A stretch of 64,000 nt of DNA from Streptomyces mobaraensis NBRC 13819 = DSM 40847 (GTDB taxonomy: Bacteria > Actinomycetota > Actinomycetes > Streptomycetales > Streptomycetaceae): assembly GCF_017916255.1 (NCBI RefSeq), contig NZ_CP072827.1:6597501-6661500 (forward strand), given 5' to 3'. Numbering within the stretch: position 1 is the stretch's first letter; the number at the start of each line of letters is the position of its first letter. The notes beneath the pieces are model-generated. The model saw only the letters and a program-made list of their open reading frames with translations. It searched no databases and had not been told where the DNA came from. Below are positions 48,172 through 58,249 of the stretch, in pieces. The position numbers and the translations under genes are program-made.

Positions 48172-50898
48172 TCAGTCCACCGGGTCCGGCGACCGCAGCC
48201 GGACGCCGACGACGCACGTGTCGTCGTCCGTGTCCGAACCGCTGTGGGTCAGCAGCCGGTCCAGCCGCTGCTCCAGCGTGGCGCCGCCCCGGGCCGCGGT
48301 CGCCACCAGCTGCTCCAGGCTGTCCTCAAGGGAGCGGTCCTTCCGCTCGATCAGCCCGTCCGTGTACAGCAGCAGCACATCGTCCTGTTCGAGCTGGATC
48401 TCGCCCTCCTCGTACTCCGTCTCCCCGATGGCGCCCAGCAGCAGCCCCCGCACCAGCGGGACCGTCGACGCCCGCCCGCCGCGGATCAGCACCGGCGGCA
48501 GGTGGCCCGCGCGGGCCCACCGCAGCACCCGGGTCTCCGTGTCGTACAGCGCGCAGATCGCGGTGGCGGTCACCTGGTCGGTGAGGTGGTGGGCGACGAG
48601 GTTGAGCCAGCCCAGCAGCTGGGCCGGACCGGCGCCGGTGGTCGCCAGGCCGCGCAGCGCGTTGCGCAGCGCCACCATGCCCGTGGCCGCCTCGATGCCG
48701 TGCCCGGCCACGTCCCCCACCGACAGCAGCACCCGCTTCGACGGCAGCACGATCGCGTCGTACCAGTCGCCGCCGACGAGGCTGTCGTCCTCGGCCGGGC
48801 GGTAGCGCACCGCGATGTCCAGGTCCGGGGCGTCGATCGGGCCGTGCGCGGGCGGCATGATGGCCTGCTGGAGCTGCCGGGCCAGCCGGTTGCGCTCCGC
48901 CGTCCGCTGCTCGCTGTACGCGAGCTGGTCGCGGGTGGCCGCCAGCGCCACCTCCGTCCAGTGCTGCGCCGAGATGTCCTGGAACGCGCCGCGCACCGCC
49001 ACCAGCCGGCCGTCGGCGTCGAGCACCGGCTCGGCGACGACGCGGATATGCCGTGTGATGCCGTCCGGCCGCTGGAGCCGGAAGGCCGTCGACGCGGGCC
49101 TGCGGTGGTGCAGGACGGTCCGCAGGAACCGGCCGATGGCCGCCGTGTCGTCGGGATGGGCGAGAGCGGCGAGCTGCTCCAGCGGGACCGCGGGCGCGGT
49201 CGCGGGCAGCCCGTGCAGCGAGAACAGCTGCTCGCTCCAGATGATCCGCCCGGTGGTGAGGTCCTCCTCGAACCCGCCGATGCGGCCCAGCCGCTGGGCG
49301 TGCCGCAGCAGATGGGCGAGGCGGGCCGTCTCCCCCGCGAGCCGCCAGATCAGCAGCACCTCCCGGCCGTGCCGGCTGATGCTGACGTCCGCCGTGGTGG
49401 GCACCCGCACCTGCCCGACGATCGCCGTGAACGGCATGCCCTCCGCCCGGAACGGCTCGCCCGTGGCGTGGACGTGCTCCACCTTGGCGAACAGCCCGTT
49501 CTCCTCCGCCGCCAGCGGATACGCCTCCAGCAGCAGGGCCCCGGCGACCGCTCCGCGCGGCCGGCCGCCCGGGTCGGTGAACCGCGGATTGGCGTGCCGG
49601 ATCCGGAAGTCGACCAGGCGGCCCCGCGCGTCCGACTCGCCGCACAGCACCAGCGCCGGGTCGTACAGGCTGTCGGCCAGCTCGACGAGCTCCGGGCCGG
49701 GGGCGGCCGGCACCGGCTCCGGACGGGCGGCGGGCAGTGTCTCCAGGGTGTGCGCGACGAGCTCGGCGAGCGCGTCGAACTGCCGCCGCACGGCGGGCAG
49801 GCGCTGCGCCGGGGCGCCCGGCCAGCAGATCTCCAGCACGCCGAGGATCCGCCCCTGCGTCTCTACCGGCACCGCGACCCGGCCGCCCGCCGGCAGCAGC
49901 CGGTGGGCCACCGAGGGCAGCCCGGTGGCGGACAGGTCGTCGAACCACAGCTGGTCGCGGGCGGCCAGCGCCCGGCGGGCGGGCGTGGCCACCCCCGGCG
50001 GTACGTAGTGCCAGCGCACCGCCTCGTCCGCCGGGATGCCCGCGTACCCCGCCAGGCGCAGCGAACCGCCGGAGCCGGACGCCCAGATGGCGACGGCGGT
50101 GGCGCCGAGCGGCGACAGGGCGTGCTCCAGCAGCGCGCGGGCGACGGCTTGCGTGTCGTCGGCGGCGAGCGCGCCGCTCTCCGCCGTCCGCAGCCGCACC
50201 GCGACGGACGCCTCGTCGCCCGCAGGCTCCTTCGCCCCGTCGCCCACCCGGGCGAGGAAGTCCCGCGCCGCGTCGGAGAGCCGGTCCCGCGCCGCCTGGT
50301 TGACGATGTCGGCCGCGAGCTCCAGCGGGGGCACGCCGGCGGCCTCGGCCAGCTCGTCCAGCTGCCGGGCGGCCTGCACCGGGCTCAGCCGCAGCCGCTC
50401 CACGAGCACGCCCTTGGCCATCTCCAGCAGCGCCCGCCCGTCCGCGGCGGCGTGCGCGCGCAGCACCTCCTCGCGCAGCCGCGCCACGGTGGCGGCGAGC
50501 CGCCCGAGCCCGGAGGCGGGCGGACCGCCGTTCTCGGCGGACTCGCCCGGATCCCCGGCTCCGCCCACGGGCGCGCCGGTCCCGGCACCGGCCGAGCCGT
50601 CGACACCGGCCGGAGAACTGTCCGCACCGAACCGCGCCACCGGCACCGCCCCGGCCGGAACGCCACCACGGCCTGACGCCGGACCACCGCCCGACGAGGC
50701 GGCGCTCACGGGACCACCGCCCACCCGGCCACTGTCCGACGAGGCGGTGCCCGCAGAGCCGCCGTCCGGTGAGCCGCCGCTCATGGAACCACCGCCCACC
50801 CGGCCGCCGTCCGGGCAACCGCCGCCCGCCGGTTCGGTGCCCAAGGCGCCGCCGGGGAAACCCTCACTCACGGAGGCGTCCCGCCGTTCCTCTTCCAC
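48172..50898 (-). CDS. ANTAR/GAF/PAS/SpoIIE phosphatase
   Basis: 908 residues. A Gly/Ser/Pro-rich N-terminal tail (about 1-125) is followed by an ANTAR-like RNA-binding helix bundle (135-200; LLEMAKGVLVERLRLSPVQA), GAF (210-380), two PAS-like domains (400-510 and 520-640; IGGFEEDLTTGRIIWSEQLF) and a PP2C SpoIIE domain (660-900; LQQAIMPPAHGPIDAPDLDI, GGDWYDAI, VGDVAGHGIEAATGMVALRN, LYTDGLIERKD, DDDTCVVGV). GTG 50898 is the likely start. A soluble stress-signalling phosphatase acting on anti-anti-sigma proteins. It is followed upstream by a hybrid histidine kinase, a pairing seen in Streptomyces osmotic/stress loci. Confidence 0.9.
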   Translation of the reverse strand: MEEERRDASVSEGFPGGALGTEPAGGGCPDGGRVGGGSMSGGSPDGGSAGTASSDSGRVGGGPVSAASSGGGPASGRGGVPAGAVPVARFGADSSPAGVDGSAGAGTGAPVGGAGDPGESAENGGPPASGLGRLAATVARLREEVLRAHAAADGRALLEMAKGVLVERLRLSPVQAARQLDELAEAAGVPPLELAADIVNQAARDRLSDAARDFLARVGDGAKEPAGDEASVAVRLRTAESGALAADDTQAVARALLEHALSPLGATAVAIWASGSGGSLRLAGYAGIPADEAVRWHYVPPGVATPARRALAARDQLWFDDLSATGLPSVAHRLLPAGGRVAVPVETQGRILGVLEICWPGAPAQRLPAVRRQFDALAELVAHTLETLPAARPEPVPAAPGPELVELADSLYDPALVLCGESDARGRLVDFRIRHANPRFTDPGGRPRGAVAGALLLEAYPLAAEENGLFAKVEHVHATGEPFRAEGMPFTAIVGQVRVPTTADVSISRHGREVLLIWRLAGETARLAHLLRHAQRLGRIGGFEEDLTTGRIIWSEQLFSLHGLPATAPAVPLEQLAALAHPDDTAAIGRFLRTVLHHRRPASTAFRLQRPDGITRHIRVVAEPVLDADGRLVAVRGAFQDISAQHWTEVALAATRDQLAYSEQRTAERNRLARQLQQAIMPPAHGPIDAPDLDIAVRYRPAEDDSLVGGDWYDAIVLPSKRVLLSVGDVAGHGIEAATGMVALRNALRGLATTGAGPAQLLGWLNLVAHHLTDQVTATAICALYDTETRVLRWARAGHLPPVLIRGGRASTVPLVRGLLLGAIGETEYEEGEIQLEQDDVLLLYTDGLIERKDRSLEDSLEQLVATAARGGATLEQRLDRLLTHSGSDTDDDTCVVGVRLRSPDPVD

Positions 50899-50954
50899 TT
50901 ACGACGCTCCTCGGTGACGGCACGGACGGTGGGCGGCGGGCGTCGGGCCGGTGG

Positions 50955-53900
50955 TCACGGTGTCAGCCTGCGGCGGATGCGGTCGATCAGATCGTCGGCG
51001 TCGACCGGCTTGGTGACGTAGTCGCTCGCCCCCGACGCCATGGTCTTCTCCTCGTCGCCCGGCATCGCCTTCGCCGTCACCGCGATGATCGGCAGGTCCG
51101 CGTACCGGGGCATGTCCCGGATGGCGGCCGTGGCCGTGTACCCGTCCATCTCCGGCATCATCACGTCCATCAGCACGATGTCGACCTCGGGGTGCCCGGT
51201 CAGCGTCTCGATCCCGGCCCGCCCGTTCTCGGCGTGCAGCACGGTCATCCCCTGGAGTTCGAGCATGCCGGTGAGCGCGTACAGGTTGCGCGCGTCGTCG
51301 TCGACGACCAGGGCCGTCCGCCCGGCGAGCACCGGATCCCGCCCCGGCCCGGCGGCCGGGTGTGCCTCCCGGGCCGCGGGCAGCCGCGGCGGGACGTCGC
51401 CGGGCCGCTCGGCCGACAGGTGCAGCGCGATCCGCTGCCGCAGCTCGTCGAGGCTGGACAGCAGGTCCAGCGGCCGGCCGGCGAACCGCTCGCGGATCTC
51501 CCGCTCGCGCGCGCCGCCGACGCCGCGGCTGTTGTGCGCCAGGACGGGCATGGTGCGCAGCGCCGGATCGGCGCCCATCGCCTCGACGAACCGCAGCACT
51601 TCCTCGTCGGGCATGTCGAGGTCGAGGACGACGCAGTGGCAGACCTCGGTGGCGAGCACGGTCGCCGCCTCCTGGGCGCCGACCGCGCTGATGATGTCGA
51701 CCGGGTCCGGTACCGCCGCGCCGGGGGCGGGCGCGAGGCCGGCGCGGGCGCTCTCGGCGACCATCGACAGCAGCCCGCGCGGCTGCTGCTCGATGACGAG
51801 CAGGCGCCGCTGCCGCGGTACGGCGGGGGCGGACCGCCGCTCGTCCTCGAGGTCCGCCGCCGCGGGCGGGAGCGGCTCGCCCTCGGGGGAGGGCGGCGCC
51901 TGCTCGTGGAAGTCCGGCCGGGCCACCGGGAGGTACAGCGTGAACGTGCTGCCCTCGCCCGGCGTGCTGCGGGCGGTGATCGAGCCGCCGAGCAGGTACG
52001 CGATCTCCCGGCTGATCGACAGGCCGAGCCCGGTCCCGCCGTACTTGCGGCTGGTGGTGCCGTCCGCCTGCTGGAACGCGCCGAAGATGGCTTCGAGCTG
52101 GTGCTCGGCGATGCCGATGCCGGTGTCCCGCACCCGGAAGGCGAGCGCCGCGCCGTGCCGCCGTACGGCGGGCGGCAGATCCGCGCCGGTGACGGGCTCG
52201 ATGCTCAGCTCCACGCGCCCGGTCTCGGTGAACTTCACCGCGTTGGACAGCAGGTTGCGCAGCACCTGGCGGAGGCGCGAGTCGTCGGTCAGCAGGGCGA
52301 CGGGCACGCCCGGCCCGGTCACCACGTCGAAGCCGAGCCCCTTCTGGCCGGTCATCGGCCGGAAGGTGGACTCCACATAGGCGAGCAGCCGGTCCAGCGG
52401 CACCCACTCGGGGGAGATGTCCATCTTCCCCGCCTCGACCTTCGACAGGTCGAGGATGTCGTTGATGAGCTGGAGCAGGTCGGAACCGGCCGAGTGGATG
52501 ATCTCCGCGTACTCGACCTGCTTGCCCGTGAGGTTGCCGCTCGGGTTCTGCGCCAGCAACTGCGCCAGGATGAGCAGGCTGTTGAGCGGGGTGCGCAGCT
52601 CGTGGCTCATGTTGGCCAGGAACTCCGACTTGTACTTGGAGGCGAGCGCCAGCTCCTGCGCCCGGGTCTCCAGCTCCTGGCGGGCCTGCTCGATCTCCAG
52701 GTTCTTCGTCTCGATGTCGTGGTTCTGCCGGGCGAGCAGCGCCGCCTTCTCCTCCAGCTCGGCGTTGGAGCGCCGCAACTCCTCCTGGCCCACCTGGAGT
52801 TCCTCGGAGCGGGCCTGCAGCTCCGCCGTCAGCCGCTGCGACTCGTCCAGCAGCTCATCCGTGCGGGCGTTGGCGATGATGGTGTTGACGTTGACGCCGA
52901 TGGTCTCCCGCAGCTGCTCCAGGAAGTCCCGCCGCACGGGCGTGAAGCGGTGGACGGAGGCCAGCTCGATCACGCCGAGCACCTGGTCCTCGACCACGAT
53001 CGGCAGCACCACCAGGTGCGACGGCTCGACGAACCCGAACCCGGCGGGCACGGTGACCGCCCCGGCGGGCAGGTCGTCCACCGCGACCGTCCGGCGCCCG
53101 GCGGCCGCCTGCCCGACGAGCGACTGCCCGAAGCGGAACCGCGGCCCGTCACCGCCCTCGGGGCGCCCGTACGAGCCGATCATGCGCAGCGACGGGCCGT
53201 CGTCCGCCTCCTCGGCGAGGTAGAAGCCGCCGTACTGGGCGCCGACGAGCGGGGTCAGCTCCTCCATGATCAGCCGGGCGACGAGGGTGAGGTCGCGGTG
53301 GCCCTGCATCATCCCGGAGACGCGGGCCAGGTTGGACTTCAGCCAGTCCTGCTCCTGGTTGGCGCGGGTGGTCTCGCGCAGGGAGCGGACCATCGCGTTG
53401 ATGTTGTCCTTGAGGTCGGCGACCTCGCCGGACGCCTCGACGGTGATGGACCGCGTCAGGTCGCCCTCGGCGACGGCGCTGGTGACCTCGGCGATGGCCC
53501 GCACCTGGCGGGTGAGGTTCCCGGCCAGTCCGTTGACGTTCTCGGTGAGCCGCTTCCAGGTGCCCGAGACGCCCTCGACCTCGGCCTGGCCGCCCAGCCG
53601 GCCCTCGCTGCCGACCTCGCGGGCCACCCGGGTGACCTCGGCGGCGAACGAGGAGAGCTGGTCGACCATGGTGTTGATGGTGGTCTTCAGTTCGAGGATC
53701 TCGCCGCGGGCGTCCACGTCGATCTTGCGGGTCAGGTCGCCGTTGGCGACGGCCGTGGTGACCTGCGCGATGTTGCGGACCTGCCCGGTGAGGTTGTTCG
53801 CCATCGAGTTGACGTTGTCGGTCAGGTCCTTCCAGGTGCCCGCGACGTTGGGCACCCGCGCCTGCCCGCCGAGCATCCCCTCGGTGCCGACCTCGCGGGC

Positions 53901-55238
53901 CACCCGGGTCACCTCGTCGGCGAAGGCGGACAGCGTGTCGACCATCCGGTTGATCACGTCGGCGAGCGCGGCGACCTCGCCCTTCGCCTCCACCGTGATC
54001 TTCTGCGACAGGTCGCCGCGCGCCACCGCCGCCGCCACCTGCGCGATCGAGCGGACCTGCCCGGTGAGGTTGGACGCCATCACGTTGACGTTGTCGGTGA
54101 GGTCCTTCCACGTGCCCGAGACCCCGCGCACGGTCGCCTGGCCGCCGAGGTTCCCCTCGGTGCCGACCTCGCGGGCCACCCGGGTGACCTCGTCGGCGAA
54201 CGAGGAGAGCTGGTCGACCATCGTGTTGATGGTCTCCTTCAGCTCCTGGATCTCGCCGCGCGCCCCCACGTTGATCTTCTGGGAGAGGTCGCCCTTGGCC
54301 ACCGCCGTGGTGACCTGGGCGATCGACCGCACCTGGGCGGTGAGGTTGTCGGCCATCACGTTGACCGACTCGGTGAGGTTCTTCCAGGTCCCCGAGATGC
54401 CCTTGACGTCGGCCTGGCCGCCGAGCCGTCCCTCGGTGCCCACCTCGCGGGCGACCCGGGTGACTTCGTCGGCGAAGGCGGAGAGCTGGTCGACCATGGC
54501 GTTGACGGTGTTCTTGAGGGCGAGGATCTCGCCGCGGGCGTCGACCGTGATCTTCTGCGACAGATCGCCCTTGGCCACGGCCGTCGTGACCTGAGCGATG
54601 TTGCGGACCTGGGCGGTGAGGTTGCCGGCCATGAAGTTGACCGAATCGGTCAGATCCCGCCACACCCCGCCCACGCCGGGCACCTGCGCCTGCCCGCCGA
54701 GCCGTCCCTCGCTGCCCACCTCGCGGGCCACGCGGGTGACTTCGTCGGCGAAGGCGGAGAGCTGGTCGACCATCGTGTTGACGGTGTTCTTCAGCTCCAG
54801 GATCTCGCCCTGCGCCGCCACGTCGATCTTCTGCGACAGATCGCCCTTGGCCACGGCGGTGGCCACCTGCGCGATGTCGCGGACCTGCGTGGTGAGGTTG
54901 CCCGCCATCGCGTTCACCGAGTCGGTGAGGTCCTTCCAGGTGCCGGAGACCCCCGGCACCCGCGCCTGCCCGCCGAGCCTGCCCTCGCCGCCCACCTCGC
55001 GGGCGACCCGGGTCACCTCGGAGGTGAACAGGGACAGCTGGTCCGTCATGCCGTTGAAGACGGTCGCTATTTCGCCGAGCAGCCCGTCGGCGTCCTCCGG
55101 CAGCCGGATGCCGAAGTCGCCGTCGCGCACGGCCGTCAGCCCGGCCAGCAACCGTCGCAGCTCCGCCTCGCCGACGTCGGGAGCGTTGCCGCCGCCCCGC
55201 CTGCGGCCCGGTACCGCGCCGGCCGTGGACTCGCCCAT
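50955..55238 (-). CDS. Poly-HAMP hybrid histidine kinase with GAF and two receiver domains
   Basis: 1427 residues from ATG 55238, preceded by GGGAGAGG. The N-terminal half has six tandem 92-residue HAMP units (each with [37 protein letters not shown]; coding DNA about 53420-55040, period 276 bp). Then come a GAF domain (about 660-800), a coiled coil, HisKA with [17 protein letters not shown], HATPase ([20 protein letters not shown]), a receiver-like domain ([11 protein letters not shown]) and a C-terminal receiver ([30 protein letters not shown]). No membrane segments, so a cytoplasmic sensor. It resembles OsaA-type osmoadaptation kinases of S. coelicolor; orthology is not proven. Confidence 0.92.
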   Translation of the reverse strand: MGESTAGAVPGRRRGGGNAPDVGEAELRRLLAGLTAVRDGDFGIRLPEDADGLLGEIATVFNGMTDQLSLFTSEVTRVAREVGGEGRLGGQARVPGVSGTWKDLTDSVNAMAGNLTTQVRDIAQVATAVAKGDLSQKIDVAAQGEILELKNTVNTMVDQLSAFADEVTRVAREVGSEGRLGGQAQVPGVGGVWRDLTDSVNFMAGNLTAQVRNIAQVTTAVAKGDLSQKITVDARGEILALKNTVNAMVDQLSAFADEVTRVAREVGTEGRLGGQADVKGISGTWKNLTESVNVMADNLTAQVRSIAQVTTAVAKGDLSQKINVGARGEIQELKETINTMVDQLSSFADEVTRVAREVGTEGNLGGQATVRGVSGTWKDLTDNVNVMASNLTGQVRSIAQVAAAVARGDLSQKITVEAKGEVAALADVINRMVDTLSAFADEVTRVAREVGTEGMLGGQARVPNVAGTWKDLTDNVNSMANNLTGQVRNIAQVTTAVANGDLTRKIDVDARGEILELKTTINTMVDQLSSFAAEVTRVAREVGSEGRLGGQAEVEGVSGTWKRLTENVNGLAGNLTRQVRAIAEVTSAVAEGDLTRSITVEASGEVADLKDNINAMVRSLRETTRANQEQDWLKSNLARVSGMMQGHRDLTLVARLIMEELTPLVGAQYGGFYLAEEADDGPSLRMIGSYGRPEGGDGPRFRFGQSLVGQAAAGRRTVAVDDLPAGAVTVPAGFGFVEPSHLVVLPIVVEDQVLGVIELASVHRFTPVRRDFLEQLRETIGVNVNTIIANARTDELLDESQRLTAELQARSEELQVGQEELRRSNAELEEKAALLARQNHDIETKNLEIEQARQELETRAQELALASKYKSEFLANMSHELRTPLNSLLILAQLLAQNPSGNLTGKQVEYAEIIHSAGSDLLQLINDILDLSKVEAGKMDISPEWVPLDRLLAYVESTFRPMTGQKGLGFDVVTGPGVPVALLTDDSRLRQVLRNLLSNAVKFTETGRVELSIEPVTGADLPPAVRRHGAALAFRVRDTGIGIAEHQLEAIFGAFQQADGTTSRKYGGTGLGLSISREIAYLLGGSITARSTPGEGSTFTLYLPVARPDFHEQAPPSPEGEPLPPAAADLEDERRSAPAVPRQRRLLVIEQQPRGLLSMVAESARAGLAPAPGAAVPDPVDIISAVGAQEAATVLATEVCHCVVLDLDMPDEEVLRFVEAMGADPALRTMPVLAHNSRGVGGAREREIRERFAGRPLDLLSSLDELRQRIALHLSAERPGDVPPRLPAAREAHPAAGPGRDPVLAGRTALVVDDDARNLYALTGMLELQGMTVLHAENGRAGIETLTGHPEVDIVLMDVMMPEMDGYTATAAIRDMPRYADLPIIAVTAKAMPGDEEKTMASGASDYVTKPVDADDLIDRIRRRLTP

Positions 55239-55441
55239 CTCGCCTCTCCCACCCGCCGGCGCGCCAAGGGGCGGCCCACGGGAGGGGTCTCCCGTGCCGC
55301 CCGTTGTCGGCCGTTCGCCCGTCGCCCGGCTCGTCGATCCGCTTCGTCGCTCCGTACAGCGGCTGTACGGCCGTGGGGAAGGATACTCGGACCGCGTCGG
55401 ACGCGGTCGTCCCGCCGGTCCGGAAGGGCGGCGGCCGCCGG

Positions 55442-55978
55442 CTACCGCCGCCTCCCGGCCGGAGCGGTCCCGAGGACCGCGCGCAACAGGCGGGCGCCCC
55501 ACGTGCCATGAGGCGGCGGGCCCACCGGGACGGTCGGCGGGACCCGGTCCGCCCGCAGCCGCCCGCCCAGGTCCCGCAGCACGTCCGGCGGGCACCCGGC
55601 GCGCAGCCGGGGGAACAGCCGCTGCTCCTCCTCCAGGACGTGCAGGCTCACCTGTTCGACGAGGGACACCAGCGAACGGGTGAACAGCGGGTCCTCCGGG
55701 CCCCGGTCCGCCACCTCCCGGAGGATGCCGCCGATCCGCCCGTGGTCCGCGCGTTCCCGCTCCACCCACGCGGCACCGTCGGCCACGTACCGGCGCACCG
55801 CCGGGTGGAGGTGCCGCTCCTCGGCCTCCGCGTGCCGCGTGAGCCGCGCGGTGACGTCGTCGGCGAGGCGCTTGCGCTCCGGACCGCCGGGCGGCGCCGC
55901 CCGGATGCCGTCGAACAGCGCGTCGATCGCCCGGTGCTCGGCGGTCAGTTCACCGATGAGGTCGGCTCGTTCCGGCAC
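55442..55978 (-). CDS. Hemerythrin-domain protein
   Basis: 178 residues from GTG 55978 with GGAGGGAGCAAG upstream. Hemerythrin HHE pattern: [51 protein letters not shown] and [15 protein letters not shown], giving the His/Glu ligand set for a di-iron site. Such proteins sense or bind O2, NO or iron. Its place between a redox-related sensor kinase and an auxiliary respiratory branch suggests an oxygen/NO role (inference). Confidence 0.86.
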   Translation of the reverse strand: MPERADLIGELTAEHRAIDALFDGIRAAPPGGPERKRLADDVTARLTRHAEAEERHLHPAVRRYVADGAAWVERERADHGRIGGILREVADRGPEDPLFTRSLVSLVEQVSLHVLEEEQRLFPRLRAGCPPDVLRDLGGRLRADRVPPTVPVGPPPHGTWGARLLRAVLGTAPAGRRR

Positions 55979-56205
55979 CTTGCTCCCTCCAGAGGGCGGA
56001 TGGTCCGCCGTATTCCTTCCCGGCCGCCGGTCCGCCCGATCGGACGGCGCGCCCCAAGGCCCCACTTGGGCCAGCGCACCGGGCCCGGCAGGCCGGCGTG
56101 CGGCATACGGAGGGCCCTGTCCCGTCCGGCCGTGTCGCCCGCCGCGTTCGGCCGGCCGGCCGTCCATGCTCCGGGTACCCGGGCGGACGGAGCGAGGAGC
56201 GGCGC

Positions 56206-57837
56206 GTGCTGGTGCGGAAGCGGAAGGCGAGGATCGAGGCGCGGGCGCGCGAGGCGGCCGTCATGGGATACACGGCGCTCGACCGCCGGGCCCCCGTCTC
56301 GGAGGCGGGACGGCAGCTGCTGCGCAAGGCGTTCCCCGACCACTGGTCCTTCCTCCTCGGCGAACTCGCGCTGTACTCCTTCGTCGTCCTGGTGCTCACG
56401 GGCAGCTATCTGACACTGTTCTTCAGCCCGAGCATGACCGAGGGCGTGTACGACGGCTCGTACGGCCCGCTGCGCGGCCTCCGGGTGTCCGACGCCTACG
56501 CGTCGACGCTGCACATCAGCTTCGACGTGCGCGGCGGCCTGCTGATCCGTCAGACGCACCACTGGGCCGCCCTCGTCTTCGTCGCCGCGCTCGGGGTCCA
56601 CCTGCTGCGCGTCTTCTTCACCGGCGCCTTCCGCCGCCCCCGGGAGCTCAACTGGGCCGTCGGCGTCACCCTGTTCCTGCTGGCCCTGCTGGAGGGGTTC
56701 TGCGGGTACTCGCTGCCGGACGACCTGCTGTCGGGCACCGGGATGCGGACCGCGTACACGATCGTGACGTCGATCCCCGTCGCCGGCACCTACCTCGGCT
56801 TCCTCCTGTGGGGCGGCTCCTACCCCGGGCACTCGATCGTCCACCGGCTGTACGCCGTGCACGTCTACTTCGTGCCGCTCGCCCTGTTGGCGCTGGTCGG
56901 GCTGCACCTGGTGATGGTGGTGTACCTCAAGCACACCCAGTGGTCCGGGCGGGGGAGGACCAACCGGAACGTCGTCGGGCAGCCGATGGTGCCGCAGTTC
57001 GCCACCAAGTCCGCCGGGCTGTGCCTGATGGTGTCCGGGGTGCTCGTGGTGCTCGGCGGTGTCGCCCAGATCAACCCGGTGTGGGACTTCGGCCCCTACC
57101 GCACGGACCAGGTGTCGACCGACGCCCAGCCGGACTGGTACGTCGGCTTCCTGGAGGGCGCGCTACGGCTGATGCCGCCGTGGGAGAACACCGTGGCCGG
57201 GCACACCCTCATGTGGAACGTCCTGGTCCCGGCGGTGCTGCTGCCCGCCCTGCTGTTCCTGCTGCTCTACCTGTACCCCTTCTTCGAGCGCTGGATCACC
57301 GGTGACCTGATGGAGCACCACGTCTGCGACCGGCCCCGGGACCGTCCGGTGCGGACCGCCCTGGGCGTGGCCGCCCTCGTCTGCTACGCGGTGCTGCTGG
57401 CCGCGGGCGGCAACGACGTGACCGCGTCCGTCTTCCGGGTCTCGGTGGAGACCCTGACCTGGATCTTCCGGGTGGCGCTGGTCGCCGGCCCGGTGCTCGC
57501 CTTCATGGTGGCCAAACGGGCCTGCCTCGCGCTGCAGGCCCACGACCGGCGGCTGCTGGAGGAGGGCGAGGAGTCCGGCGTCGTCGGCCAGAGCGCGTCC
57601 GGCGGCCTCGCCGAGCGGCACCGCCCGCTCGACGCCGCGCACCGCTACCGGCTGCTCGTCCGGGACGTCCCCCCGCCGCTCGCCCACCCGGGGGAGGCAG
57701 CGCCCCGGCGGGAGCGGCTGCGGGCGGCGCTGAGCGCCTGGTTCTCCCGCGACCGGGTCGACATGCCGGCGACGGACGAGCAGCGCCTGCAGGTCACCGG
57801 GCGGACCGCGGGACCCCTGCCCCCGGCGGAGGAGTGA
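56206..57837 (+). CDS. QcrB-type cytochrome b (second copy)
   Basis: 543 residues. Actinobacterial cytochrome b with about nine membrane helices: FPDHWSFLLGELALYSFVVL, heme-ligand histidines in HISFDVRGGLLIRQTHHWAA and YAVHVYFVPLALLALVGLHL, the LEGFCGYSLPDDLLSGTGMR loop and the Qo motif region with PPWE in LRLMPPWENTVAG. GTG 56206 follows GAGGAG. Genomes normally carry qcrB next to qcrCA; here QcrA/QcrC genes are absent, so it is a stand-alone paralog. It converges on the ctaF/ctaD pair, 22 bp apart, forming an auxiliary respiratory unit. Confidence 0.9.
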   Translation: MLVRKRKARIEARAREAAVMGYTALDRRAPVSEAGRQLLRKAFPDHWSFLLGELALYSFVVLVLTGSYLTLFFSPSMTEGVYDGSYGPLRGLRVSDAYASTLHISFDVRGGLLIRQTHHWAALVFVAALGVHLLRVFFTGAFRRPRELNWAVGVTLFLLALLEGFCGYSLPDDLLSGTGMRTAYTIVTSIPVAGTYLGFLLWGGSYPGHSIVHRLYAVHVYFVPLALLALVGLHLVMVVYLKHTQWSGRGRTNRNVVGQPMVPQFATKSAGLCLMVSGVLVVLGGVAQINPVWDFGPYRTDQVSTDAQPDWYVGFLEGALRLMPPWENTVAGHTLMWNVLVPAVLLPALLFLLLYLYPFFERWITGDLMEHHVCDRPRDRPVRTALGVAALVCYAVLLAAGGNDVTASVFRVSVETLTWIFRVALVAGPVLAFMVAKRACLALQAHDRRLLEEGEESGVVGQSASGGLAERHRPLDAAHRYRLLVRDVPPPLAHPGEAAPRRERLRAALSAWFSRDRVDMPATDEQRLQVTGRTAGPLPPAEE

Positions 57838-57859
57838 ACGGGCGCCGGGCGACCGCCGT

Positions 57860-58249
57860 TCACACGTCCACGTCGGTGAACTGGAAGACCATGCCGAACA
57901 CACCCGCCAGCATGACCCCGCAGCCGATCAGGAACAGCCACAGCCCGAAGACGATCCCCACGCCCATCAGCGCCATGCCCACGGCGGTGACCGGCGGGTA
58001 GGCGCTGTGCGGCGGGAAGAAGTCGACGGTGCCGGCGCGCTCCCGCACCTCCGCGTCGGGCACGTCCTCCGGACGGCGGCCCTTGCGCCGGTAGTTCATC
58101 GCGCAGAAGAACGCGATGACGCTCGACATCACCAGGGAGACGGTCAGCGCGGCGACGCCCGCGGGCTCCCGCGCCCACCACGTGTACAGGGCGTCGGCGA
58201 GGAGGAAGAACACCGCGACACCGGCGAAGAGGATCGCCTCGGACTTCAT
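57860..58249 (-). CDS. ctaF: Cytochrome c oxidase subunit IV (CtaF)
   Basis: 129 residues with four hydrophobic segments ([79 protein letters not shown]). [20 protein letters not shown] and [10 protein letters not shown] are characteristic of actinobacterial subunit IV. ATG 58249 overlaps the ctaD stop by 4 bp, so the two are coupled. An accessory subunit of the aa3-type oxidase in the membrane. Confidence 0.9.
   Translation of the reverse strand: MKSEAILFAGVAVFFLLADALYTWWAREPAGVAALTVSLVMSSVIAFFCAMNYRRKGRRPEDVPDAEVRERAGTVDFFPPHSAYPPVTAVGMALMGVGIVFGLWLFLIGCGVMLAGVFGMVFQFTDVDV

Noticed and set aside
50769..55511. 1580-residue plus-strand frame opposite the hybrid kinase
   Set aside because: Repetitive antisense of HAMP repeats; the minus frame has HisKA, HATPase and receiver motifs.
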